Source: Natrinema amylolyticum (GTDB taxonomy: Archaea > Halobacteriota > Halobacteria > Halobacteriales > Natrialbaceae). From it: 64,000 bases of DNA. Both the position numbers and the translations under genes were made by a program. Below, one piece after another: positions 38,455 to 46,871 of the stretch. The stretch lies in NCBI RefSeq assembly GCF_020515625.1, contig NZ_JAIWPJ010000001.1:1550001-1614000 (forward strand), in the 5' to 3' direction. A model generated the notes under the pieces. It searched no databases. It saw only the letters and a list, made by a program, of their open reading frames with translations, and was not told the origin of the DNA. The stretch's first letter is position 1, and the number at the start of each line of letters is the position of its first letter.

Positions 38455-38736
38455 TCAGTGGGGTCTCGCGAATTCGGGATAGGTGAGGAGAACGACTCCT
38501 GCAAAGAGCAGCATGAGCGGATCGTACGGGACCGCGAGCGGGCCGTCGACGAGCGTCGAGGCACCGACGAGCGAGAGCGGGATCCCGGCGACGGTCGTCA
38601 GCCGGCGTTCCCACGCCAGCACTAGCTCTCGATGCGGCGTTTCGGAATTTCGGAGAAGCTTCCAGACGGCACGGCAGACGAAACCGACGACGATCAGCGA
38701 CGCGAGACCGTACACGAGTCCGTCGGAAAGGGGCAT
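38455..38736 (-). CDS. Small three-helix membrane protein of unknown function
   Basis: A 93-residue protein with three hydrophobic segments: LVYGLASLIVVGFVCRAVW, LTTVAGIPLSLVGASTLV and PLMLLFAGVVLLTYPEF. Loops are short and include ETPHRELVLAWERRL. No active-site motif. It is convergent with the AddA-like gene, ending 5 bases after that gene's stop, and it lies downstream of the multi-PAS kinase gene on the same strand. I do not recognise the family. Confidence 0.5.
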   Translation of the reverse strand: MPLSDGLVYGLASLIVVGFVCRAVWKLLRNSETPHRELVLAWERRLTTVAGIPLSLVGASTLVDGPLAVPYDPLMLLFAGVVLLTYPEFARPH

Positions 38737-38803
38737 ACCGGCATCGAGCGGTGCGATACCAAGAAACTGAGGGAATGTATGATGACGCCGTCGCCGACCG
38801 AAA

Positions 38804-41800
38804 TCACGACGGTCGATCGCTCGCGGCGGGGAGCGTAAACGAGAACGTCGTTCCCTCGCCGGCGTCGGAGCCGGAGTCGACCCAGATGTCGCCGCCGTGG
38901 CGCTCGACGATCCGCTCGCACAGCGCGAGGCCGATCCCCGTGCCGTCGTGTTCCTCGCGGGTGTGGAGCCGCTGGAACACCTCGAAGATGCGCTCTCGGT
39001 CGTCGGGATCGATCCCGATCCCCTCGTCGCTGACCGAGAGCAGCCACTCCCCGCCGTCGCGCTCGGCGTTGATCCGGACTCGGGGGGGCTCGTCCCCGCT
39101 GTACTCGATCGCGTTCGACAGCAGGTTCTGAAACACCTGCCGGAGCTGGTTCGCGTCGCCCTCGACGAGGGGTAACGACTCGCTCGTGATCTCGGCGTCG
39201 GTCTCCTCGATCCGGAACTGGAGGTCCGTCAGTACGTCGTCCAGCACGGCGTCCAGATCGGTCGGTTCCAGCGGATCGCCGCGGGTCTCGACTCGCGAGT
39301 ACTCGAGGAGGCCGTCGATCATCTCGCGCATCCGCTGGGCCCCGTCGACCGCGAACGCGAGGAACTCCTCGCCGTCCTCGTCGAAGGCGTCGCCGTACCG
39401 CTGCTCGAGCAGTCGGAGATAGCTCGTGACCATTCGCAGGGGCTCCTGGAGGTCGTGCGAGACGGCGTAGGCGAACTGTTCGAGGCGCTCGTTGGACTCC
39501 TCGAGCTTTCGCTGGTACTCCCGGCGTTCCGTGATGTCCTGAACCATGACCATGCCGGCGAAGGTGTCGCCGTCGTCGTCGTCAACCGGCAGCGTATACG
39601 CGATCCAGTGGCGGTCGTGAAACTCGATTTCGAACGAGTTGCGTTCGCCCTCGAGTGCAGCCCGGAAATTCGGCTCGAGCTGCGCGGCCAGTTCGTCCGG
39701 ATACCGCTCCCAGAGGGATTTCCCGACGATCTCCTCCTCTGAGGTGCCGACTTCCTCCAGAACCGCCCCGCCGGCGGCCGTGTACCTGAGATCTTCGTCG
39801 AACAGCCCCACTGCACCGTTCGGGAAGTTCTCCACGATGGTCCGATAGCGCCGCTCGGACTCCGCGAGCCGGCGCTGGGCCCGCCGTCGCTCGGTGACGT
39901 CGCTCAGCGTGATGACGCCGCGAGTCACCTCGCCGGCCTCGTCCCGGATCGGCATGCCTTCCGCCTCGATGATCCGGCGCTCGTCGTCGAAGGCGTCGAT
40001 CTCGAAGATATCGGGCTCGGTCACCTCCTCGCCGCGGAGCACCCGGGCCAGCGTCATCTCTTCGGGGTCGGCTCGCTCGCCCGAGTCGGCCCATCGCAGC
40101 GAATACTGCTCGTACTCGTCGATGGAGTCGGCGTCGAACACGTCCCCGCCCCAGATGTCGTGTGCGGTATCGTTCGCCGAGACGATCTCACCGTCGGCCT
40201 CCGCGACGACGACGCCGACCGGGAGCACCTCGAACAGCGTCTCGAGTTGCTCCTTGTTCCGCTCGAGTTCGCGTTCGCGCTCTATGCGTTCCGTGACATC
40301 GCGGACGACGCCGACGCGACCGACCTCGTCGTCCGTCTCGAAGAGGGTAAACCGGGTCACGACCGGGATCTCTCCGTCGGCGGCTCTGACGTGCTCGTCC
40401 AGTTCCGCGATGTCGGTCTCGCCTGCGATCATCTCTCGTTGGAGCCGCTCGGCTCGGTCGACTTTCGATTCCGGAAAGACGGTCGAGGCGTGCTCGCCCA
40501 CCAGCGCCGCCCGGTCGCGGCCCAGCATGTCGGCGAAGGCCTCGTTCACCGTCCGGAACCGGCTGTCGCCGTCGAGCACGTAGACGCCGTCGTCGATCGT
40601 CTCTATGATCCGCTCGTACCGCTGTAGTTCGCGCTCGCGCTCCCTACGCTCGGTAACGTCGCGGTCCGAGACGATGATCGAGACCACCTCGCCGTCGTCG
40701 TTCGTGACCGGGCGGAAGTACCCGCTGATGGAATACTGCTGGCCGTCCGGACCGACGAGATCCGTCTCGAAGCCCACGTACTCGCCCCGGGCTGCCCGTT
40801 CGATCCACTCCCTGACGTCGTCCCGGACGCCGTCGCTCTCGCCCCACCACGGCGTCTCCCAGAACGGTTCGCCCGTCACCGCCTCGAGGTCAGCGTCGAC
40901 GTACTCCATCGCCGTCCCGTTGATATCGATGACCGTTCCGTCGGGCTCGAGCAGCCCCACGAGGATGTTCGGGTCCTCGAAGACGGCCTCGTACCGACGT
41001 TCCTTGCGCTCGAGTTCCCGCTCGCGGGCTCTGCGCTCGGTGACGTCTCGGGAAATCGCGAGGACGTACTCGTCCTCGAGTTCGACGTACGAGGCGTTGA
41101 TCTCGACGGGATAGGTCGTCCCGTCCTTTCGCCGGTGACGGCCCTCGAACGTGATCGGTCCCTCGGCTCGCAGGTCGTCGACGAAGGACTGCCAAGCGTC
41201 CCGGTCGGGAAGCTCGGTCTGGAGGTCGGGGACCGACAGTTCCAAGAGCTCTTCTCGGGAGTAGCCGCGTCGATGACAGGCCGTTTCGTTGACGTCCAGA
41301 TAGCGGCCGGTGTCCGGATCGACGACGAGCACGCTGTCGGTCGAGTGATCGAGCAGGAGCCGGAACAGTTCGAGCTCCCGTTCCCGTCGTTTCCGCTCGG
41401 TGACGTCCTCGATAATCCCCTCGATCTCGACGAGCTCGCCGTCCTCGAAGACGCCGCGACCGTAGTCTCTGACCCACCGCTGCTCGCCGTCGGCGGTCTC
41501 GACGCGGTATGTCTCGGAGAAGGTATCGTCATCGGCCATCTCGCGCTGGATCGACTCCCAGACCGGCTGGCGGTCCGCCTGCACCATGACGTCCACGCCC
41601 CACTCGACGTCGCCGCGCTCGAGCGCCGCCGGGTCATAGCCCGTGATTCGCTCGCAGGCCTCGCTGATGAACTCCATCGGCCAGCCGCGTTCGTTCTTGC
41701 AGCGATAGACCATCCCGGGAACGTTGTCGATCAGCGTCGAGAGCTGCCGCTCGCGCTCCCGGAGTTCCCGTTCCAGCTTCCGGCGTTCGACGATGGCCTC

Positions 41801-42223
41801 GGCGCGTTTCCGCTCGCTGATGTCCCGGACGATCCCGACCGTCCCGCGAAACTCTCCGTCGTCGGTCAAGAGACTGAAGCGAAGTTCACACGGGATCGTC
41901 TCTCCGCTCGCAGTCCGTGCCGTCAACTCGAACGTCTCCTGCTCTCGATCGTCCGTCGTAAGTCGAGTGGAGATCTCCGCCTCGATCCGTTCGGAGTCGG
42001 CCTCGTTGAGGACGATCGAAATGTGTTCGCCGAGGAGGGTGTCGCGTTCGTAGCCGGTAATCTCGAGAACGCAATCGTTGACCGCGACGAACTGACCGTC
42101 GGAATCGAGCTGGTAGATACCGTCGTCGACGACGTCGACGAGCGTGCGATAACGCTGGAGCGCCTCGGACTCGGTCGTCTCCCCCCAGAAGTTCGGGTCC
42201 GAGGCCGCCGACCGTTCGCTCAT
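38804..42223 (-). CDS. Seven-PAS sensor histidine kinase
   Basis: A 1139-residue cytoplasmic signalling protein with no membrane segment. I count seven PAS/PAC units in series (about residues 20-140, 150-285, 285-405, 405-530, 530-650, 650-780, 780-900), each ending in a D(I/V)(S/T)ER(K/R)-type linker. HisKA follows with the phosphorylated histidine in AYAVSHDLQEPLRMV, then HATPase with FQNLLSNAIEYSGDEPPR (N box), DEGIGIDPDD (G1) and GTGIGLALCERIVERHGGDIW (G2). It has no receiver domain, so its response regulator is elsewhere. Substrates of the PAS units are unknown; none shows an obvious heme or flavin signature. A TATA-like GATTTATACG precedes the start. Confidence 0.92.
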   Translation of the reverse strand: MSERSAASDPNFWGETTESEALQRYRTLVDVVDDGIYQLDSDGQFVAVNDCVLEITGYERDTLLGEHISIVLNEADSERIEAEISTRLTTDDREQETFELTARTASGETIPCELRFSLLTDDGEFRGTVGIVRDISERKRAEAIVERRKLERELRERERQLSTLIDNVPGMVYRCKNERGWPMEFISEACERITGYDPAALERGDVEWGVDVMVQADRQPVWESIQREMADDDTFSETYRVETADGEQRWVRDYGRGVFEDGELVEIEGIIEDVTERKRRERELELFRLLLDHSTDSVLVVDPDTGRYLDVNETACHRRGYSREELLELSVPDLQTELPDRDAWQSFVDDLRAEGPITFEGRHRRKDGTTYPVEINASYVELEDEYVLAISRDVTERRARERELERKERRYEAVFEDPNILVGLLEPDGTVIDINGTAMEYVDADLEAVTGEPFWETPWWGESDGVRDDVREWIERAARGEYVGFETDLVGPDGQQYSISGYFRPVTNDDGEVVSIIVSDRDVTERRERERELQRYERIIETIDDGVYVLDGDSRFRTVNEAFADMLGRDRAALVGEHASTVFPESKVDRAERLQREMIAGETDIAELDEHVRAADGEIPVVTRFTLFETDDEVGRVGVVRDVTERIERERELERNKEQLETLFEVLPVGVVVAEADGEIVSANDTAHDIWGGDVFDADSIDEYEQYSLRWADSGERADPEEMTLARVLRGEEVTEPDIFEIDAFDDERRIIEAEGMPIRDEAGEVTRGVITLSDVTERRRAQRRLAESERRYRTIVENFPNGAVGLFDEDLRYTAAGGAVLEEVGTSEEEIVGKSLWERYPDELAAQLEPNFRAALEGERNSFEIEFHDRHWIAYTLPVDDDDGDTFAGMVMVQDITERREYQRKLEESNERLEQFAYAVSHDLQEPLRMVTSYLRLLEQRYGDAFDEDGEEFLAFAVDGAQRMREMIDGLLEYSRVETRGDPLEPTDLDAVLDDVLTDLQFRIEETDAEITSESLPLVEGDANQLRQVFQNLLSNAIEYSGDEPPRVRINAERDGGEWLLSVSDEGIGIDPDDRERIFEVFQRLHTREEHDGTGIGLALCERIVERHGGDIWVDSGSDAGEGTTFSFTLPAASDRPS

Positions 42224-42295
42224 ATCCCCGCACGTGGGGACCGTGACGTATAAATCCGCTCCCGGGAGTGTCGTACTCCGGCCAGTCGCTCGCCG

Positions 42296-44914
42296 TCACG
42301 CGTTCCAGTCGAACCGCTCCGGATCGCGCGCGGCGAGCGCCGTCCGAACCGCGGCGACGTTCTCGGGAACGTCGTGGACCCGAACGAGATCCGCTCCCCG
42401 GTCGGCCGCCAGCGCACTGGCCGCGACGGTCGCCTCGAGTCGCTCGCCGGCCTCGCGGCCGACTCGTTCGAACATGGACTTGTGGGAGTGTCCGAAGAGA
42501 ACCGGACAGCCGAGCGCGTGGAACTCGTCGAGCCGGTCGAGGAGTTCGAAGTTCTCGGCGGCGGATTTCCCGAAGCCGATGCCCGGATCGACGATGATCT
42601 GGCTCCGGTCGAGGCCGGCCTTCTCTGCCAACAGGATGCGTTCGGAGAGCTGATCGATCACGTCCGCGACGACGTCGTCGTACTCGACGTCGTGGTCCGG
42701 CACGACCGGCGCGTCGATGCTGTGCATCACGACCAGCCCTGCGTCGTGCTCGGCGGCGACGAATCGCATCTCGGGATCCTCGAGCCCCGAGACATCGTTG
42801 ATAACGTCTGCCCCGGCCTCGAGCGCGGCGTCGGCGACGGCGGCCCTGCGGGTGTCGACAGAAATCAGGGCGTCGAGGTCGGCGATCCGTTCGATCACGG
42901 GCACGACCCGCTCGAGTTCCTCGTCGACCGAGACGGGAGCCGCACCCGGCCGGGTCGACTCCCCACCGATGTCGATCACGTCGGCGTCGTTCTCGATCAT
43001 CGCCTCGGCGCGGGCCACGGCGTCCTCGAGGGCGTCGTACTCGCCGCCGTCGTGGAAGCTGTCGGGCGTGACGTTCAGGATCCCCATCACGGCCGTCCGA
43101 TCCGTCCAGGGGTAGTCCGGGCCGCTCGAGTCGGCCGTCGTCCGACCGACTGCGTGCGGACGGCCGGCGGACTGCGCCGGGCTCGTCGCGTCGCCGTCGG
43201 TTTCGCCGTCGATATTTGTATCGTCCGCAACGCCGACGCCGGCCTCGGCGTCGAGCGCGAGCGTGTCCCGCAACTCCCGGGCGACGTCGGTCAGTCCGTG
43301 GGGCCGCGAGCGGCTCTCGAGGGCATCGACGAGCGACTCGAACTGGGCGAGCGTACCCATCAACACGGCGTCGACGGCCTCGTCGTCTCGCTCGAGGCCG
43401 GAGAGGGCACACTCCCCGCCCAGCCGCAGCAGTTCCTCCTTCAGGACGGTCGCCTGTCGGTCCCGGAGCGCCGTCCTGACGACCCGGTGGACGGCGTCGC
43501 CGTCCAGTCGCTCGACGTCGCCCGCGGCGACGTTCGCCTCCGCGAGCGCGTCGCGAGCGTCCGAGCGGTCGCGAATCCGCTTGGGAACGTCGGTGCGAGT
43601 CCACCTCGAGCGGGCCTCCGCGACCGCGAACAGCGAGCCGGTGACGAGCACGCAGTCGTCGCGCTCGGCGCCGGCGAGGGCGGTCGCGAGCGCGTCCGGG
43701 ACCGCGGTCTCGGTGCGGACGGTACCGACGCCGGCGTCCGCGAAGACGTCGGCGAGGACCGCCCGATCCTCGGCCCGGTCGAGGGTCGGTTCGGTCGCGA
43801 CGACGGTGTCCGGCGTCGGCAGCGCGGCGGCCATCTCGCGGTGGTCCTTGTCGTGCATCGCGCCGAAGACGAGGTGGAGGTCGTCGTACTCGTACGTCCC
43901 GAGCGTCTCGGCGAGCCCCTCGCAGGCGCCCGGATTGTGCGCGCCGTCGAGGACGGTCAGCGGGTCGGTGTCGAGCACTTCGAACCGGCCCGGCCAGTGT
44001 GCGCTCCGCAGTCCGCGCTCGAGGTCCGTCTCCGAGATGTCGCCGATCTGTCTGGCGAGGACGGCGGCGATGCCGGCGTTCGAAGCCTGATGCTCGCCGA
44101 GCAGCGGAATCCGCGTCTCGAGGTCCCACTCCGCGGCGTCGACCGAGACGGCGGCCTCGGTGTGGTTCGTCCGGCCGCCGTAGGCGACCCGAACGTCCGG
44201 ATTCGAAGCGGTCCCGTCGCCGTCGCCACCGTCGTCTGCCCCGCTAGCAGCGGCGTCCGGTGCCGGACCGACCGTGACGACGTCGCCGGCGACGTCGCGG
44301 ATCGCCTCGAGCGGGCTCCCGGTGACGCCCGTGACCAGCGGCGCGCCGGCCGGGGCGACGTGGGCCTTGTCGCGGGCGATCTCCTCGACGGTATCGCCGA
44401 GGATTCCCGTGTGCTCTAAGGTCACGCTCGTCACCGCGCTGGCGATCGGATCGACGACGCTCGTGGCGTCGTACTTGCCGCCGATACCGACCTCGAGGAC
44501 GGCGATATCGACGTCCTCGCGGCCGAACTGCCAGATCGCCATCGCGGTCATCGTCTCGAAGAAGGTCGGGGACTCGCCGTCCGCGCCGCGTTCGGTGATA
44601 TACTCGCGAGCGGCGTCGACGTAGTCACAGACCGCGGCCCGCGACATCTTCCGGCCGTCGACGCGGACGCGCTCGCGGAGGTCCTCGAGGTGCGGCGAGG
44701 TGTAGAGGCCGACGGAGTAGCCCGCCTCGCGCAGCGTCCGCTCGAGCATTCGGGCCGTGCTCCCCTTCCCGTTGGAGCCGGCGATCTGGACGAAGTCGAC
44801 GGTTTCGTGCGGGTTCTCGAGGTGGGCCAGCAGCCGGGCCGTCGACTCGGTGCCCGGCTTCGGGCGGAACCGCCGCAGATCGAAGAGGAAGTCCGCCGCC
44901 TCGTGATACTCCAT
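42296..44914 (-). CDS. folCP: FolC-FolP fusion: folylpolyglutamate synthase + dihydropteroate synthase
   Basis: An 872-residue bifunctional folate enzyme. The N-terminal FolC/Mur-ligase part (1-~430) has the P-loop QIAGSNGKGSTARML and TFFETMTAMA, then EVGIGGKYDATSV. The C-terminal dihydropteroate synthase (~600-870) has GILNVTPDSFHDGG, DIGGESTRPGA, VDTRRAAVADAAL, INDVSGLEDPEM and VDPGIGFGKSAAEN, plus GHSHKSM. Between them is about 170 residues, of which about 430-545 are ordered-looking (helices such as VHRVVRTALRDRQATVLKEEL) before an acidic linker. Fusions of this kind are known in haloarchaea. It makes dihydropteroate and adds glutamate residues to folates. It is divergent from the cupin gene. 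Confidence 0.93.
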   Translation of the reverse strand: MEYHEAADFLFDLRRFRPKPGTESTARLLAHLENPHETVDFVQIAGSNGKGSTARMLERTLREAGYSVGLYTSPHLEDLRERVRVDGRKMSRAAVCDYVDAAREYITERGADGESPTFFETMTAMAIWQFGREDVDIAVLEVGIGGKYDATSVVDPIASAVTSVTLEHTGILGDTVEEIARDKAHVAPAGAPLVTGVTGSPLEAIRDVAGDVVTVGPAPDAAASGADDGGDGDGTASNPDVRVAYGGRTNHTEAAVSVDAAEWDLETRIPLLGEHQASNAGIAAVLARQIGDISETDLERGLRSAHWPGRFEVLDTDPLTVLDGAHNPGACEGLAETLGTYEYDDLHLVFGAMHDKDHREMAAALPTPDTVVATEPTLDRAEDRAVLADVFADAGVGTVRTETAVPDALATALAGAERDDCVLVTGSLFAVAEARSRWTRTDVPKRIRDRSDARDALAEANVAAGDVERLDGDAVHRVVRTALRDRQATVLKEELLRLGGECALSGLERDDEAVDAVLMGTLAQFESLVDALESRSRPHGLTDVARELRDTLALDAEAGVGVADDTNIDGETDGDATSPAQSAGRPHAVGRTTADSSGPDYPWTDRTAVMGILNVTPDSFHDGGEYDALEDAVARAEAMIENDADVIDIGGESTRPGAAPVSVDEELERVVPVIERIADLDALISVDTRRAAVADAALEAGADVINDVSGLEDPEMRFVAAEHDAGLVVMHSIDAPVVPDHDVEYDDVVADVIDQLSERILLAEKAGLDRSQIIVDPGIGFGKSAAENFELLDRLDEFHALGCPVLFGHSHKSMFERVGREAGERLEATVAASALAADRGADLVRVHDVPENVAAVRTALAARDPERFDWNA

Positions 44915-45080
44915 ACGGAACCAGAGTGCCCGATCGTTTTAGAGTATTCCGTTCCGGTACCGCTCGGGTCGCTCTCCCGGCCGGTACGCGGCGACTCCGT
45001 CGGGGCGACGAGGGACGATCGGTCTCCCCAACATATTCGGGGGAAGATCGACCCTGGCGAGGGCCGTCGTTCCGGATACG

Positions 45081-45096
45081 TCTAGGCGAACCTAAA
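45081..45096. promoter_or_regulatory. DtxR/Idr-like operator before the cupin gene
   Basis: TCTAGG-CGAA-CCTAAA, one mismatch from the TTTAGG-N4-CCTAAA pattern found at 1487, 2687 and 3885, with the same spacer. It ends 20 bases before the cupin ATG at 45117 and overlaps a TATA-like CCTAAATCG, consistent with repression of that gene. Confidence 0.6.
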
Positions 45097-45116
45097 TCGC
45101 CTGGCGCATACTACCT

Positions 45117-45488
45117 ATGCCAGCGACCGATTTTGACACCGAACGGACGTACGACGAGGATCGATTCAGCACGCAACCTGTCTTCCAGAGCGACCGGATG
45201 AAGGTCGTCCTCGGCTACTTCGAGCCGGGGCAGTTCATCCCGGTCCACGCGCCCGGCAGCGACGTCGCGATCTGCGTTCGCGCCGGAACCGGCGTCGTCC
45301 GAGAGGGGGAGACCGAACACGTCGTCGGGCCGGACGACGTGGTCGTCATTGAAGCCGACGTCGACCGGGGGATCCAGGCCGACGACGACGGTCGGCTCGA
45401 GGCCCTGCTCACGACGAGTCCGCCGCCGACCGACGCAGAGCACGCGCCCGTTCGAGAGGGACTCCGGCGCGGCGTCTTCGATCCCTGA
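45117..45488 (+). CDS. Small cupin-domain protein, putatively iron-regulated
   Basis: A 123-residue single cupin. LGYFEPGQFIPVHAPGSDVAICVRAGTGVVREG is cupin motif 1 region and HVVGPDDVVVIEADVDRGIQAD motif 2 region. Only one histidine of the usual metal-binding set is clearly present (VHAPGSD), so metal binding is doubtful and a ligand-binding or folding role is possible. A DtxR-like box lies directly before it, linking it to the iron-type cassette at 1.5-3.9 kb. The start at 45117 follows the operator and TATA element closely, so the transcript is probably leaderless. Function unknown. Confidence 0.7.
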   Translation: MPATDFDTERTYDEDRFSTQPVFQSDRMKVVLGYFEPGQFIPVHAPGSDVAICVRAGTGVVREGETEHVVGPDDVVVIEADVDRGIQADDDGRLEALLTTSPPPTDAEHAPVREGLRRGVFDP

Positions 45489-45546
45489 CTCGAGACGCGA
45501 TACTCGCGGGGGTAGCGACTGGGCTCGAGCGGTGCGACCGGCGAAC

Positions 45547-45789
45547 TTACGTCCCGCGGGGCCTCGTCGGAGGCCGGAAGAACAGGCCGTCGAGCAAGGC
45601 GAGAGCGGCGATGACGACGCCGGCGAGAAGCGTCGCCTTACCGGAGAGATCGAAGATGCGACCGGCGATCCCGGCGACCGCGAAGGCCGTCGGGATCAGT
45701 CCGAGCAGGAGATCGTATCGATCGATCGTCGAACCGTACTCGGCGAGTCGAGAACCCGTCTCGATTCCGGTGCTATCTCTCAGTCCCAT
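45547..45789 (-). CDS. Small membrane protein of unknown function
   Basis: An 80-residue protein with two hydrophobic segments, YDLLLGLIPTAFAVAGIAGRIF and ATLLAGVVIAALALLDGLFF. The acidic/polar N-terminus precedes the first helix and the C-terminus is short and basic (RPPTRPRGT). Small proteins with this plan are frequent in haloarchaea and are of unknown role. It lies between the cupin gene and the ABC ATPase gene, on the minus strand. Confidence 0.55.
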   Translation of the reverse strand: MGLRDSTGIETGSRLAEYGSTIDRYDLLLGLIPTAFAVAGIAGRIFDLSGKATLLAGVVIAALALLDGLFFRPPTRPRGT

Positions 45790-45923
45790 CGATTCTCACC
45801 ACCCGACAGGAGCTATGACCGCGCCCCACTAAAAATATACGGAAACGAAGCCCGCAAAACGCAGCTACGCCACCATCCGACGATCTTATCGAGTGTCACC
45901 GCTCATAACGGCTCGCCGGCGCA

Positions 45924-46706
45924 TCACTCCGCGGCCCGCTCTCTCGCCAGTCCGTCCTCGTCGGGTTCGCGAGTGATCTCGAGGAAGGCGTCCTCTAAGC
46001 TGCGGGCGTCGCCGGTCTCGACACGGGACTTGAGCGTCGCGGGATCGCCCTCGGCGACGAGTTCGCCGTCGTGGAGGACGCCGATTTCGTCGGCCAGTTC
46101 GTCGACGACGGGAAGGATGTGCGTCGAGAGGAAGATCGTCATTTCCCGGTCGGCGAGTTCGGCGATGGTGTCCCGCATCGTCCGGGCGGCGCGGGGATCG
46201 AGCCCGCTCGTCGGTTCGTCGAGGAAGGCCACTGCCGGCTCGTGGAGGACCGCCTGAATGACGCCGACCTTCTGGCGCATCCCTTTCGAGTAGTCCTCGA
46301 TGCGCTTGTTCGCGTCCGCGAGCAGGTCGAACCGCTCGAGTAGCGACTCGATGCGCTCGCCGGCCGCGTTCTCCGGCATATCTCGGAGACCGGCGGCGTG
46401 CTCGAGCTGTTCCCGGCCGGTCAACTCGTCGTAGATCGGCGGCTCCTCGGGAAGATAGCCGATATGAGGGGTGACGGACTCCCGGTCCGCGATAGAGTGG
46501 CCGGCGACGCGGGCCGTCCCGGCGGTCGGCTTCGTCAGGGTCGTCAGCATCCGCATCGTGGTCGTCTTCCCCGCGCCGTTGGGGCCGAGGAAGCCGTAGA
46601 CCGTCCCGCGCTCGACGGCCATCGTCAGCTCCGAGACGGCGACCGTCTCGCCGTAGCGTTTCGTCAGTCCCTCGGTTTCGATAGCGGCGGCGCCGACAGA
46701 GCTCAT
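45924..46706 (-). CDS. ABC transporter ATP-binding protein (ABC-2 type)
   Basis: A 260-residue ATPase. Walker A GPNGAGKTTTM (about 40-50), Q-loop region IGYLPEEPPIYDELTG, signature YSKGMRQKVGVIQ (a variant of LSGGQ) and Walker B VAFLDEPTSGLDPRA, followed by the H-loop STHILP. This is the DrrA/NatA-like class that powers ABC-2 exporters. It is divergent from a large membrane-protein gene, its probable partner, with a 165-base promoter region between. A TATA-like TTTAATTATATC lies before the ATG at 46706. The cargo is unknown. Confidence 0.9.
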   Translation of the reverse strand: MSSVGAAAIETEGLTKRYGETVAVSELTMAVERGTVYGFLGPNGAGKTTTMRMLTTLTKPTAGTARVAGHSIADRESVTPHIGYLPEEPPIYDELTGREQLEHAAGLRDMPENAAGERIESLLERFDLLADANKRIEDYSKGMRQKVGVIQAVLHEPAVAFLDEPTSGLDPRAARTMRDTIAELADREMTIFLSTHILPVVDELADEIGVLHDGELVAEGDPATLKSRVETGDARSLEDAFLEITREPDEDGLARERAAE

Positions 46707-46858
46707 ACGGTTCCTTTCGCGGCGATATAATTAAATGTGTGTCACGTCCAGCGGTCGAGCCGACGCGATCCGAATGACAAAAAACCAAACTAATTACTGG
46801 CAGCGCGATGCGGTTACACGTATGATGTCGGTTCGTTCCCGGTCCCTGCATTCGAAAC

Positions 46859-46867
46859 GAGGTGATC
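46859..46867 (+). promoter_or_regulatory. Shine-Dalgarno sequence before the ABC-2 membrane-protein gene
   Basis: GAGGTGATC, a nine-base match to the anti-Shine-Dalgarno of 16S rRNA, 4 bases before the ATG at 46872. A leadered transcript is implied, unlike most genes here. Confidence 0.6.
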
Positions 46868-46871
46868 GCTG

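Noticed and set aside
36821-38614. Long open frame on the minus strand opposite the AddA-like gene
   Set aside because: It is a GC-rich antisense shadow: codons are Arg/Val/Gly-rich without family motifs, while the plus-strand frame contains a full helicase-nuclease.
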